57,888 nt of DNA from RGIG2041 sp045652745. GTDB taxonomy: Bacteria > Bacillota > Clostridia > UBA1381 > UMGS1253. Positions 7,612 to 14,570 of this stretch are shown here, piece by piece (within the stretch, counting starts at the first letter, position 1; each line of letters starts with the position of its first letter). The translations under genes and the position numbers were made by a program. Location of the stretch: NCBI GenBank assembly GCA_045652745.1, contig JAZRUW010000017.1:1-57888 (forward strand). The letters are read 5' to 3'. Under the pieces are notes generated by a model. That model did not search any database, was not told the DNA's origin, and saw nothing but the letters and a program-made list of their open reading frames with translations.

Positions 7612-8394
7612 ATGAGGTTTTGTTCGATATCGAGCGGCAGTCGCGGCAATGCGGTGCTGGTGTCGAGTGCAAAAACGAATATTTTAATCGATTGCGGCCT
7701 GAGCGGCAAGAAACTCGGTCAGGCACTTGCGCTTTTGGATATGTCGGTGCAGGATTTGGATGCGATACTTGTTACACACGAGCACAGCGACCATGTATGC
7801 GGTGTCGGTGTGGCGGCGCGTATGGCGAATGCGGCGGTGTATGCCAATGGTCCGACCTGGGAGGCGATGGAGCGCAGCATCGGTGCGCTCAAAGAAAACC
7901 GTATGCTTGTTTTTGATACAGGCAGACCCTTTGAGGTCGGCGACATCGGTGTATGCAGTTTTGCCACGCCGCACGATGCAGCCGCCTCGGTGGGGTATAC
8001 CTTTGCGGTGGACGGCAAGAAAATCGCAATCGCAACGGATATGGGGCATGTCACGGAAACGGCGCGCACGGCGCTTTTGGGCTGTGATGCGGTGATGCTC
8101 GAATCTAACCACGATTTGCGCATGCTTAAAAACGGTGCGTATCCGGCGCATTTAAAACAGCGCATTTTAAGTCAGGTGGGGCATTTGTCCAATCCGGATT
8201 GTGCATCGTTTGCGGCCGAGTTGGTGCAAAGCGGCACAACGGCGCTGACGCTGGCGCATTTGAGCGAGGACAATAACCTGCCGGCGCTTGCGTATAAAGA
8301 AACATATCTGGCGCTGCAAAATGCAGGTGTAAATCCCGAAAAGGACGTGCAACTGTCCGTGGCGAAAATGATGTGCTTAAAGCAGATATTATGA
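7612..8394 (+). CDS. MBL-fold metallohydrolase of the YycJ/WalJ type
   Basis: A 260-residue metallo-beta-lactamase-fold protein. The dinuclear metal site is shown by THEHSDH (55-61) and later His/Asp residues in SFATPHDAAASVGY, ATDMGHV and LAHLSEDNN. The N-terminus FCSISSGSRGNAVL is typical of the YycJ/WalJ group, putative 5'-3' exonucleases found near walRK and rlmH in many Firmicutes. Here walRK is absent but rlmH follows immediately (8 nt after the TGA), keeping the walJ-rlmH neighbourhood. GGGG at 7602-7605 lies 6 nt before the ATG. Substrate is not proven for this protein; the subfamily assignment combines sequence and synteny. Confidence 0.85.
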   Translation: MRFCSISSGSRGNAVLVSSAKTNILIDCGLSGKKLGQALALLDMSVQDLDAILVTHEHSDHVCGVGVAARMANAAVYANGPTWEAMERSIGALKENRMLVFDTGRPFEVGDIGVCSFATPHDAAASVGYTFAVDGKKIAIATDMGHVTETARTALLGCDAVMLESNHDLRMLKNGAYPAHLKQRILSQVGHLSNPDCASFAAELVQSGTTALTLAHLSEDNNLPALAYKETYLALQNAGVNPEKDVQLSVAKMMCLKQIL

Positions 8395-8402
8395 GGTGCG
8401 GT

Positions 8403-8882
8403 ATGCATATAAAAATTATTGCGGTCGGAAAACTGAAAGAAAAGTATCTGGCGGATGCGGTTTCGGAGTACGAAAAGCGGCTTTCGCGCTTTGCAAAACT
8501 GGAAATCGTGCAGCTGCCGGACGTGAAAATTCCGGACAAGGCAACGGCGGCGGAGGAAGCCGCGGTGCTCAAAGCCGAGGGGGATAAAATTTTGGAAAAA
8601 ATCCCGCAGGGTGCGTATGTTTATGCGCTGTGCGTGGAGGGAAAACAGCAATCCTCCGAAGCCTTTGCACAGGGACTTGATGCACTGGCGATTTCCGGAA
8701 AAAGCGATGTCTGCTTTATCATCGGCGGCTCGCTCGGCCTCGATGTGCGCGTCAAGCAGAGAGCGGATATGCGCCTGAGTTTTTCTAAGATGACCCTACC
8801 GCATATGCTCATGCGCGTGGTGCTGTTAGAGCAGATTTACCGCGCGTTTAAAATCAACAACAATGAAAGCTATCACAAATAA
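8403..8882 (+). CDS. rlmH: 23S rRNA (pseudouridine1915-N3)-methyltransferase RlmH
   Basis: RlmH is a SPOUT-class methyltransferase that methylates pseudouridine 1915 in helix 69 of 23S rRNA on assembled 70S ribosomes. The 159 residues match the family length. The knotted SAM site appears as FIIGGSLGLD (105-114), followed by LSFSKMTLPHMLMRVVLLEQ and the conserved C-terminal NNNESYHK. The start is ATG 8403 with GAGGTG just upstream; an in-frame ATG at 8373 would lie in the preceding gene. It is the second gene of the walJ-like/rlmH pair and no terminator stem is obvious right after it. Confidence 0.95.
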   Translation: MHIKIIAVGKLKEKYLADAVSEYEKRLSRFAKLEIVQLPDVKIPDKATAAEEAAVLKAEGDKILEKIPQGAYVYALCVEGKQQSSEAFAQGLDALAISGKSDVCFIIGGSLGLDVRVKQRADMRLSFSKMTLPHMLMRVVLLEQIYRAFKINNNESYHK

Positions 8883-8967
8883 GAAAGAATGCGAAAAAAT
8901 TAAGAAGAAAACGTCTTGTGTTTTTGCACTGTGACGATAGGGTTGGTCTGAGGTGAAGGACGATAAA

Positions 8968-9117
8968 ATGTTTTTCGCGTCTACAACGAAGATTGCTTTC
9001 AGTGACTTGAAAAAAGCAATTTCATCCATCGCAATTCCGGTGTTAAAGAGCAAAATGTATTTTCCGTACCGGCGTGGCAATTTTGAAATTTCAATCGCGG
9101 AAAAAAGCTCTAAATAA
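8968..9117 (+). CDS. possible small protein of 49 aa (unrecognised)
   Basis: The 349-bp gap between rlmH and yceD holds one plausible small frame: ATG 8968 to TAA 9115-9117, with a good AGGTGAAGG ribosome site at 8951-8959 and 8 nt spacing. An in-frame GTG lies at 8953. The product is basic (many Lys/Arg) with a Lys-Lys helix and an aromatic centre, and matches nothing I know. It has no visible promoter of its own and stops 14 nt before the yceD promoter. The ribosome site is the only positive sign; chance is quite possible. Confidence 0.25.
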   Translation: MFFASTTKIAFSDLKKAISSIAIPVLKSKMYFPYRRGNFEISIAEKSSK

Positions 9118-9131
9118 ATTAAATTTTGTTA

Positions 9132-9160
9132 TTGACTTTTGATAATTTTACTGGTATAAT
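9132..9160 (+). promoter_or_regulatory. sigma-A promoter for yceD-rpmF
   Basis: TTGACT (9132-9137), 17-nt spacer, TATAAT (9155-9160), with the extended TGG before the -10. It leaves a leader of about 65 nt before yceD. Confidence 0.85.
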
Positions 9161-9231
9161 ATCATACGTTGCGGTATTGTAGATTTCAGGAATTTACATA
9201 AAAACGCAAAATCGTTCTTTCGGAGGCACAG

Positions 9232-9735
9232 ATGGCTGGGCTGGATGTAACGAAAATTTTAAGAAGCTACGGCGCAAAGTTGGAGTTTGAAGAAAGCTTG
9301 CTTTTAGAGCCGATGCGTATGCTCGGTGAGGTCGTTGAGTTTCCCGAACCCTTTACGGTGCAGGGAAGCATCGCAAACCAGGGAGAGCATTTTCTTTTGA
9401 CAGCGAAGGCGCAGGGAAAGATTTTTGCAAAGTGTTCGCTTTGCGGTGAGGCGGTGATTGAGCCGATGGAGCTTGACATCGAAGAAGACCTCATTCATCA
9501 TCCGAATCGCCGAATGAAGAGCGGTACGGATAAATCCGAGGCCGATTTTATGTACGAGGCCGAGCGTGACGGGGCATTCGTTTTTACGACTCATATGCTC
9601 GAGCTTGAAAAAATCGTAGCCGATAATGTGTTTTTAAATCTGCCGTCGCAGTTTTTCTGCAAAGCGGATTGTAAAGGTTTGTGCCCGATATGCGGCAAAA
9701 ACCTGAATAAAGAAGAATGTAAATGTAGTAATTAA
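9232..9735 (+). CDS. yceD: YceD/DUF177 family protein (23S rRNA accumulation protein)
   Basis: The 167-residue DUF177 protein precedes rpmF, the arrangement seen across bacteria; the family is linked to large-subunit rRNA accumulation. The N-terminal part has a CSLCGEAV motif (Cys68, Cys71), a middle acidic region, and the C-terminus carries a Cys cluster (143, 147, 151, 154, 163, 165) in the pattern CxxxCxxxCxxC...CxC, probably metal-binding and common in clostridial members. GGAGGC lies just before ATG 9232. A 46-nt gap separates it from rpmF, and both share one sigma-A promoter and a terminator after rpmF. Confidence 0.9.
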   Translation: MAGLDVTKILRSYGAKLEFEESLLLEPMRMLGEVVEFPEPFTVQGSIANQGEHFLLTAKAQGKIFAKCSLCGEAVIEPMELDIEEDLIHHPNRRMKSGTDKSEADFMYEAERDGAFVFTTHMLELEKIVADNVFLNLPSQFFCKADCKGLCPICGKNLNKEECKCSN

Positions 9736-9781
9736 ATTTACTATAAGACCATTGCTCTATTTTATTTAGGAGGTGTGTACT

Positions 9782-9958
9782 GTGGCAGTACCGAAGGGGA
9801 AAGTATCCAAAGCAAGACGTGACAAGAGACGTGCAAACTGGAAGCTCGAAGCTCCGAATCTTGTAAAGTGTCCGAACTGTCAGGAGCTCAAGATGCCGCA
9901 CAGAGTATGCGGTAACTGTGGCCATTACAACGGCAAGGAAGTTATCAAGATGGCGTAA
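9782..9958 (+). CDS. rpmF: 50S ribosomal protein L32
   Basis: The mature 58-residue L32 starts MAVPKGKVSKARRDKRR. The start is GTG 9782 with TAGGAGGT about 7 nt upstream; an ATG three codons earlier in the same frame (9773) overlaps the ribosome site and is unlikely. This is the zinc-ribbon form, with CPNC (30-33) and CGNC (43-46). Many genomes also carry a zinc-free L32, but only this type is seen here. It is the second gene of the yceD-rpmF pair and is followed by a terminator stem. Confidence 0.97.
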   Translation: MAVPKGKVSKARRDKRRANWKLEAPNLVKCPNCQELKMPHRVCGNCGHYNGKEVIKMA

Positions 9959-9999
9959 TCGCGTCAAATTAATCACATTGCGGATTAAAAGGAATATAT

Positions 10000-10035
10000 G
10001 CGGCAGGGATTTAGTCCCCAGCCGCTTTTTCCTTT
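10000..10035 (+). terminator. terminator after rpmF
   Basis: GCGGC/GCCGC outer arms (10000-10004 and 10021-10025) enclose GGGA/TCCC, followed by TTTTTCCTTTT. The stem has one asymmetric bulge. Confidence 0.7.
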
Positions 10036-10040
10036 TGCGA

Positions 10041-10140
10041 AAAAATGCAAATTCGGCGAATTGCTTCGTTGTTGCGGTGGCATATACACGCGTATTATGC
10101 CACCGCAGCCGCCTCGCACTTCATCCGAATTTGCGTTTTT
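10041..10140. repeat. 100-bp near-perfect palindrome (REP/MITE-like hairpin)
   Basis: The outer arms AAAAATGCAAATTCGG (10041-10056) and CCGAATTTGCGTTTTT (10125-10140) match at 15 of 16 bases. The inner arms TGCGGTGGCATA (10073-10084) and TATGCCACCGCA (10096-10107) match perfectly, and the middle arms pair partly. It lies in the 515-bp rpmF-DUF1385 gap and codes for nothing. Confidence 0.75.
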
Positions 10141-10224
10141 TTGTGTAGGAGAGAGCCTTCCTCTTGAGGGAAAGGGGGACCGCTTGGGGTGGATGAGGTG
10201 TTGGTTGTTCGTGCGTGTATATAA
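10141..10224. repeat. G-rich relict of a dispersed clostridial repeat
   Basis: The stretch contains GAGAGAGCCTTCCTCTTGAG, then AAGGGGGACCGC and GGTGGATGAGGTG. This wording resembles a dispersed intergenic repeat I remember from Clostridia. It begins exactly where the palindrome before it ends. No frame or promoter is visible in it. Confidence 0.4.
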
Positions 10225-10298
10225 AAAATGTCGTCAGCCCTCGGTGGATTAGGCGGAAATTCCGTGGCTTCCACAGTGAGAATATCTGACGACATTTT
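10225..10298. repeat. 74-bp element with 13-bp perfect terminal inverted repeats
   Basis: AAAATGTCGTCAG (10225-10237) and CTGACGACATTTT (10286-10298) are perfectly complementary. The interior carries smaller palindromes (GGAAATTCC, GTGGCTTCCAC). It could be a small mobile-element remnant or a structured RNA; the sequence alone does not decide. Confidence 0.6.
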
Positions 10299-10379
10299 AA
10301 TTAGTATACACAAAGATTTAAAAAATGTCAATATGCCTTTCCCTGCACAAACTTTCACAAAAAATTCACAACCGAACAC

Positions 10380-10408
10380 TTGCGGGTATGCGGCGTTTAT
10401 GGTATACT
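10380..10408 (+). promoter_or_regulatory. promoter for DUF1385-prmC
   Basis: TTGCGG (10380-10385), 17-nt spacer, TATACT (10403-10408), with TGG before the -10. The leader of about 60 nt includes the hairpin repeat at 10421-10445. Confidence 0.65.
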
Positions 10409-10420
10409 GAATTTAACATC

Positions 10421-10445
10421 GTAGGGCAGGGGCTTGCTCCTGCCG
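10421..10445 (+). repeat. GTAGGG-type hairpin repeat in the DUF1385 leader
   Basis: GTAGGG is followed by an 8-bp stem, GCAGGGGC paired with GCTCCTGC (one G-U). It is the same type as the two hairpins at 19193-19268. It sits between the promoter and the ribosome site, so it should be transcribed. Confidence 0.65.
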
Positions 10446-10473
10446 AAATACCAATTTTGAAAGGTAGAACATT

Positions 10474-11448
10474 ATGGCAGAAAATAAACATAGAACAAGT
10501 ATCGGCGGTCAGGCGGTGCTCGAGGGCGTGATGATGCGCGGTCCTGCCAAAACGGCGGTGGCCATTCGCAAAGCCGACGGCGAGATTGTGCTGGATGTCA
10601 AGGAAAACAAGTCCTTTATGGCAAAATACAAACTCAACAAAATCCCGATTTTGCGCGGATTTTTATCCTTTTTTGTCAGCATGTACATCGGCGTGAAATA
10701 TACAATGTACTCTGCGGAGTTTGTCGAGGTGGAAGAAGAGGAAACCGAGTCGAAATTCGACAAATTTTTAGAAAAGGTGTTCGGCGACAAGATGATGGAC
10801 GCCGTGATGTGGGTGGCGGTTATTTTAGCGCTCGTTTTGGGTGTCGGTCTGTTTATGCTTTTACCGACCATGCTTGCCGGAGTTGTCAAATCCCTTTTAA
10901 CCAATCCGGCGTTGCCGCAGGCGGTAAAAGATTTCTTTTCCAATACGATTGTACTCAATTTAATTGAGTCGGTGACCCGTATTGTGATTTTCCTTATCTA
11001 TATGTATGCGGTTTCGCACATGAAGGACATGAAGCGTGTGTTTGCCTACCACGGCGCAGAGCATAAATCCATTGCCTGCTATGAAGCTGGAGATGAATTG
11101 ACGGTGGAAAATGTGCGTAAACATTCGCGTCTGCATCCGCGATGCGGCACAAGTTTTCTTTTAATCGTTATGGTGGTCAGCATTCTGTTTTTCTCGTTTT
11201 TATCCTGGGACAATGCGCTGATGCGCCTTGTGGTGCGTCTGGCACTTTTGCCGGTGGTTGCCGGTGTTTCCTATGAGGTTATTAAGTTTGCCGGCCGTTG
11301 CGACGGTTGTGTGGCGCGTTTTTTGACTGCGCCGGGACTTGCCTTGCAGAAACTGACGACCAACGAGCCGGATGACGAACAAATCGAGATTGCAATTACG
11401 GCGCTTAGTGCCGTACTGCCGACGGACGGAGAGGACGACAAATGGTAA
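10474..11448 (+). CDS. DUF1385 (YqhQ-like) membrane protein
   Basis: A 324-residue member of the DUF1385 family. The N-terminal IGGQAVLEGVMMRGP (about 10-24) and the later YHGAEHKSIACYE (about 192-204) are the family hallmarks; several hydrophobic segments lie near 50-68, 110-135, 155-175 and 225-262. Family members are conserved in Clostridia and often sit beside prmC and prfA; their biochemical role is not established. GAAAGG precedes ATG 10474. The stop overlaps the prmC start (ATG 11442) by 7 nt, so the pair is translationally coupled. prfA and rpmE, frequent partners, are not adjacent here. Confidence 0.9.
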   Translation: MAENKHRTSIGGQAVLEGVMMRGPAKTAVAIRKADGEIVLDVKENKSFMAKYKLNKIPILRGFLSFFVSMYIGVKYTMYSAEFVEVEEEETESKFDKFLEKVFGDKMMDAVMWVAVILALVLGVGLFMLLPTMLAGVVKSLLTNPALPQAVKDFFSNTIVLNLIESVTRIVIFLIYMYAVSHMKDMKRVFAYHGAEHKSIACYEAGDELTVENVRKHSRLHPRCGTSFLLIVMVVSILFFSFLSWDNALMRLVVRLALLPVVAGVSYEVIKFAGRCDGCVARFLTAPGLALQKLTTNEPDDEQIEIAITALSAVLPTDGEDDKW

Positions 11449-12275
11449 TCGCACAGGCCATTTTGGCGGCGACACAGAGATTAAAAGCGGCAGGCATAGA
11501 AAATCCGCGCATGGAAGCGAATGTATTTATGCAGGCGGTACTAAATACCGACCGCATCGGTCTTTTGCGCCTGCAGGAGCGGGAATTGGATGCGCAAAAA
11601 GAAGCGCAGTACAATGCTTTTGTATCGCGGCGCATCGCAGGTGAGCCGACGGCATACATCCTCGGCGTAAAGGAATTTATGTCGCTTACGTTTGCGGTTT
11701 CCGAGGCGGTTTTAATTCCGCGGCCGGATACAGAGGTTTTATGTGAAGCGATTTTAGAGCACGCAAATGGATATGAAAATCCGGCAATTTTAGACTTGTG
11801 TTGCGGTAGCGGCTGTATCGGCATCAGTCTGGCGCATTTTATGCCGCAGGCGCAGGTGACACTCATTGATAAATCCGAGGATGCGTATGCGGTGGCAAAG
11901 CAAAATGCTTTGCATCTTGCGCCGGACAACACAGCGGTGCAAATCGGGGATGCGTTTGCTTTAACGGGTATGTATGATATTATCGTATCTAATCCGCCGT
12001 ATATTGAAACGAAAGTGATTGATACGCTGCAGCGGGAGGTGCGCATGCACGAACCGCATATGGCGCTTGACGGCGGCGAAGACGGGCTTGTGTTTTACAC
12101 ACATTTTGCTTGTAACATGAAACAAAATTTAAAATCAGGCGGTATGCTTGCCTTAGAGGTGGGGCATACACAGGCGCAGATTGTGTGTGATTTGCTTGTG
12201 GAAAATGATTGGAAAAACTGCGAAATTATAAAGGATTTGGCCGGCATCGAGCGTGTAGTGCTCGGATATAAATAA
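11442..12275 (+). CDS. prmC: peptide chain release factor N5-glutamine methyltransferase
   Basis: PrmC methylates the Gln of the GGQ motif in release factors RF1/RF2 using SAM. The 277 residues show the helical N-terminal substrate domain, LIPRPDTEVL (91-100), SAM motif I LDLCCGSGCIG (117-127) and the catalytic NPPY (184-187). Length and order are standard. The start ATG 11442 overlaps the DUF1385 stop and is preceded by GGAGAGG. A strong terminator follows the gene. Substrate release factors are not encoded in the window, but the NPPY/PRPDTE pair makes the assignment firm. Confidence 0.95.
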   Translation: MVIAQAILAATQRLKAAGIENPRMEANVFMQAVLNTDRIGLLRLQERELDAQKEAQYNAFVSRRIAGEPTAYILGVKEFMSLTFAVSEAVLIPRPDTEVLCEAILEHANGYENPAILDLCCGSGCIGISLAHFMPQAQVTLIDKSEDAYAVAKQNALHLAPDNTAVQIGDAFALTGMYDIIVSNPPYIETKVIDTLQREVRMHEPHMALDGGEDGLVFYTHFACNMKQNLKSGGMLALEVGHTQAQIVCDLLVENDWKNCEIIKDLAGIERVVLGYK

Positions 12276-12282
12276 ACAAAGT

Positions 12283-12318
12283 ATCGGTTTATGCATATAC
12301 TGTATAAACCGATTTTTT
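12283..12318 (+). terminator. terminator after prmC
   Basis: ATCGGTTTAT (12283-12292) pairs with ATAAACCGAT (12304-12313), followed by T5 (12314-12318). Confidence 0.85.
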
Positions 12319-12337
12319 GTTTGGGGGTGTTTTTGTT

Positions 12338-13018
12338 TTGCGCTTGGGTCGCCGTCCGTCCGTAAGAATACGTGTTTTTCCGGCGCATACGAGAGAGTCC
12401 TTTTCCCGTGTCCGTGCGGTGTTGATTTTGTGGGTGCTTTTGCTGATTCTGGCCATCGGCTTTACAGCCGCTATCCGCCGAATAGAAAGCGTGATTCAAA
12501 CAGTTTCCACGCGCCATGCAACCAATCTGGCTACGCGCATCATTCATGAGGCGGTGGATGCGCAGATTTTAAAGCATAACTATACCTACACCGATTTTGT
12601 GACGGTGCAGACGGATGAAGCCGGGCGTGTACAGTCGCTTGCGGTCAATCCGGCGACGGTCAACCGCCTGAAAGCAGAGGTGGCGCTCGAGGTGGAAAAG
12701 CGTGTAAGCGCCATACACGAAACCCGTGTGCAGGTACCGTACGCCGCCTTTTTGTCCGACGATGCTTCCGTCGGCTTCGGGCCGCGACTGACGCTGGAGC
12801 TTGCGCCTGTCGGCTACTGCATCGTAGACTTTGAAAATACCTTTTTGGCGGAGGGGATTAACCAGACCAAGCATCAGGTGGATATCGTCGTAAAAGCCAA
12901 TTTTGCCATGATGATGGCGTATGCCGGCAGCGGCGTTACGGTGCAGACGCGCGTGCCCGTCGCACAGACGGTGATTGTAGGAAATGTCCCCGAAAGTTAT
13001 TTTCAAATTCAAAAGTAA
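12338..13018 (+). CDS. yunB: sporulation protein YunB
   Basis: A 226-residue single-pass protein. A basic N-terminus is followed by one membrane segment (about 27-46), then an extracytoplasmic domain ending in GNVPESYFQIQK. The segments RHATNLATRIIHEAV, GPRLTLELAPVG and the VPVAQTVIVGNVP tail are typical of YunB, which is made in the mother cell under SigE in Bacillus and is needed for efficient sporulation. The start is TTG 12338 with GGGGG 10 nt upstream; an alternative in-frame TTG at 12317 overlaps the prmC terminator. It stands alone between terminator and the next promoter; no sigma-E type promoter could be identified with confidence. Confidence 0.85.
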   Translation: MRLGRRPSVRIRVFPAHTRESFSRVRAVLILWVLLLILAIGFTAAIRRIESVIQTVSTRHATNLATRIIHEAVDAQILKHNYTYTDFVTVQTDEAGRVQSLAVNPATVNRLKAEVALEVEKRVSAIHETRVQVPYAAFLSDDASVGFGPRLTLELAPVGYCIVDFENTFLAEGINQTKHQVDIVVKANFAMMMAYAGSGVTVQTRVPVAQTVIVGNVPESYFQIQK

Positions 13019-13054
13019 AAGTTTGGAAAAACAGTAGAAAAATTGAATAAGATG

Positions 13055-13063
13055 TGTTATAAT
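13055..13063 (+). promoter_or_regulatory. extended -10 promoter for the rhaB gene
   Basis: TATAAT (13058-13063) preceded by TGT gives an extended -10, while the -35 region (TAGAAA at 13035-13040) is poor. It lies about 43 nt before the ATG. Confidence 0.5.
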
Positions 13064-13105
13064 AAATGCAGTATATCTTAAATACAAAAGATAGGAGTGT
13101 TTTAG

Positions 13106-14569
13106 ATGAAAGTTTTAGCATTTGATTTTGGTGCCTCCAGCGGCAGAGCGATTGTTTACGCGCTCGAAAACGGCAAGCTGACGGGGGAGGAAGTGCACCG
13201 TTTTAACAATGACCCGGTAACGGTAGGCAAGGATTTTTACTGGGATTTACTGCGCCTGTTTCACGAAGTTAAGGCAGGTATCGTAAACTGCAAAAAGGCA
13301 GGGCATGAAATCAGCGCCATCGGTATTGATACCTGGGGCGTAGACTATGGACTTCTCGATGCAAACGACTGCATTTTGTCCAATCCGCACCACTACCGAG
13401 ATGCAAGAACGCAGGCGGTGGATTTAACGGACAAACAACGCAGAGAAATCTATGATGTAACCGGTGTTCAGCACGCGTTTTTTAACACGCTGTTTCAGTT
13501 TATGTGCGAGGTAAAATCGCCGAACTTCGATAAGGCAAAGACAGCGCTGTTTATGCCGGACCTGTTTAACTTCCTTTTAACGGGAGAGAAGCGCACGGAA
13601 TATACGATTGCGTCTACCAGCCAGATGCTGAATGCCCGCACACGCAAGTTTGATGAAAAACTCTTAAGCGAATACGGTATTAAGAATCTGTTTCCGGATA
13701 TTATCGAGCCGGGCAGCATTGTCGGCTATCTGTCCGATGCACTTTGTGAAGAGCTCGGTGTAGATAAGGTGCCGGTGATTGCCGTTGCATCGCACGATAC
13801 GGCTTCTGCCGTGGTTGCAACACCGATGGAAAATCCGGAGGAGTCTATTTTTATCAGCTGCGGCACATGGCTTTTGTTCGGTGCGGAAATCAAAGAAGCA
13901 ATTATCACCGACGAAAGTTATGAAACCAGTTATACCAATGAGGGCGGCGTATTCGGCACATACCGTTTCCTGCACAACATTATGGGTATGTGGCTGCAGG
14001 AGGAATCCAAGCGCACATGGGAAAAGGAAGGCAAAACTGTTTCGTATAAGGAATTAGACCGCGAAGCGTTAACGCTCGAGCCGTTTACCTGCATTATTAA
14101 CCCGAACTACAGCGAGTTTGAAGGCCCGGGCAATATGCCGAAGCGTATTGCGGCTTATGCCGAAAAGACGGGGCAGACGCCGCCGGCTTCCATGGCGGCA
14201 ACCATCCGCGCAATTTTGGAAAGTCTTGCGCTCGAATGCACACGCTCCGTAAAGGCTATTGCAAAATCTCTGCCGAAAGCACCGAAGGTCATTCACATGG
14301 TGGGCGGCGGCACAAAGAGCAGTATCCTTTGCCAGTTTATGGCCAATGCAACCGGTATGAAGGTTGTGGCAGGCCCGATTGAGGGTACGAGCCTCGGTAA
14401 CGCGCTGATGCAGTTTATCGCACTCGGTGAAATCAAGGATTTGAGTGAAGCAAGAAAAGTTGTTATGGCAAGCGAAGATACAAAGACTTATGAGCCGCAG
14501 GATACCGCCGCTTGGGAGAAGGCTTACGAAAAGTATCTTGAAATTTTAGAGATGGAAAAGAATTTCTGA
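13106..14569 (+). CDS. rhaB: rhamnulokinase-like FGGY-family sugar kinase
   Basis: Predicted to phosphorylate L-rhamnulose at O1. The 487-residue protein has the FGGY two-lobe build: N-terminal FDFGASSGRAI (6-16), IGIDTWGVDYGLLD (about 72-85), and a C-terminal nucleotide lobe with HMVGGGTKSSILCQF (about 398-412). DTWGVDYGLL and the NPHHYRD stretch are characteristic of RhaB rather than xylulo- or glycerol kinases. TAGGAG precedes ATG 13106. No isomerase, aldolase or rhamnose regulator is nearby, so the exact sugar is inferred from family wording only. The next gene starts 1 nt after its stop, which makes a shared transcript likely. Confidence 0.85.
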   Translation: MKVLAFDFGASSGRAIVYALENGKLTGEEVHRFNNDPVTVGKDFYWDLLRLFHEVKAGIVNCKKAGHEISAIGIDTWGVDYGLLDANDCILSNPHHYRDARTQAVDLTDKQRREIYDVTGVQHAFFNTLFQFMCEVKSPNFDKAKTALFMPDLFNFLLTGEKRTEYTIASTSQMLNARTRKFDEKLLSEYGIKNLFPDIIEPGSIVGYLSDALCEELGVDKVPVIAVASHDTASAVVATPMENPEESIFISCGTWLLFGAEIKEAIITDESYETSYTNEGGVFGTYRFLHNIMGMWLQEESKRTWEKEGKTVSYKELDREALTLEPFTCIINPNYSEFEGPGNMPKRIAAYAEKTGQTPPASMAATIRAILESLALECTRSVKAIAKSLPKAPKVIHMVGGGTKSSILCQFMANATGMKVVAGPIEGTSLGNALMQFIALGEIKDLSEARKVVMASEDTKTYEPQDTAAWEKAYEKYLEILEMEKNF

Positions 14570-14570
14570 T

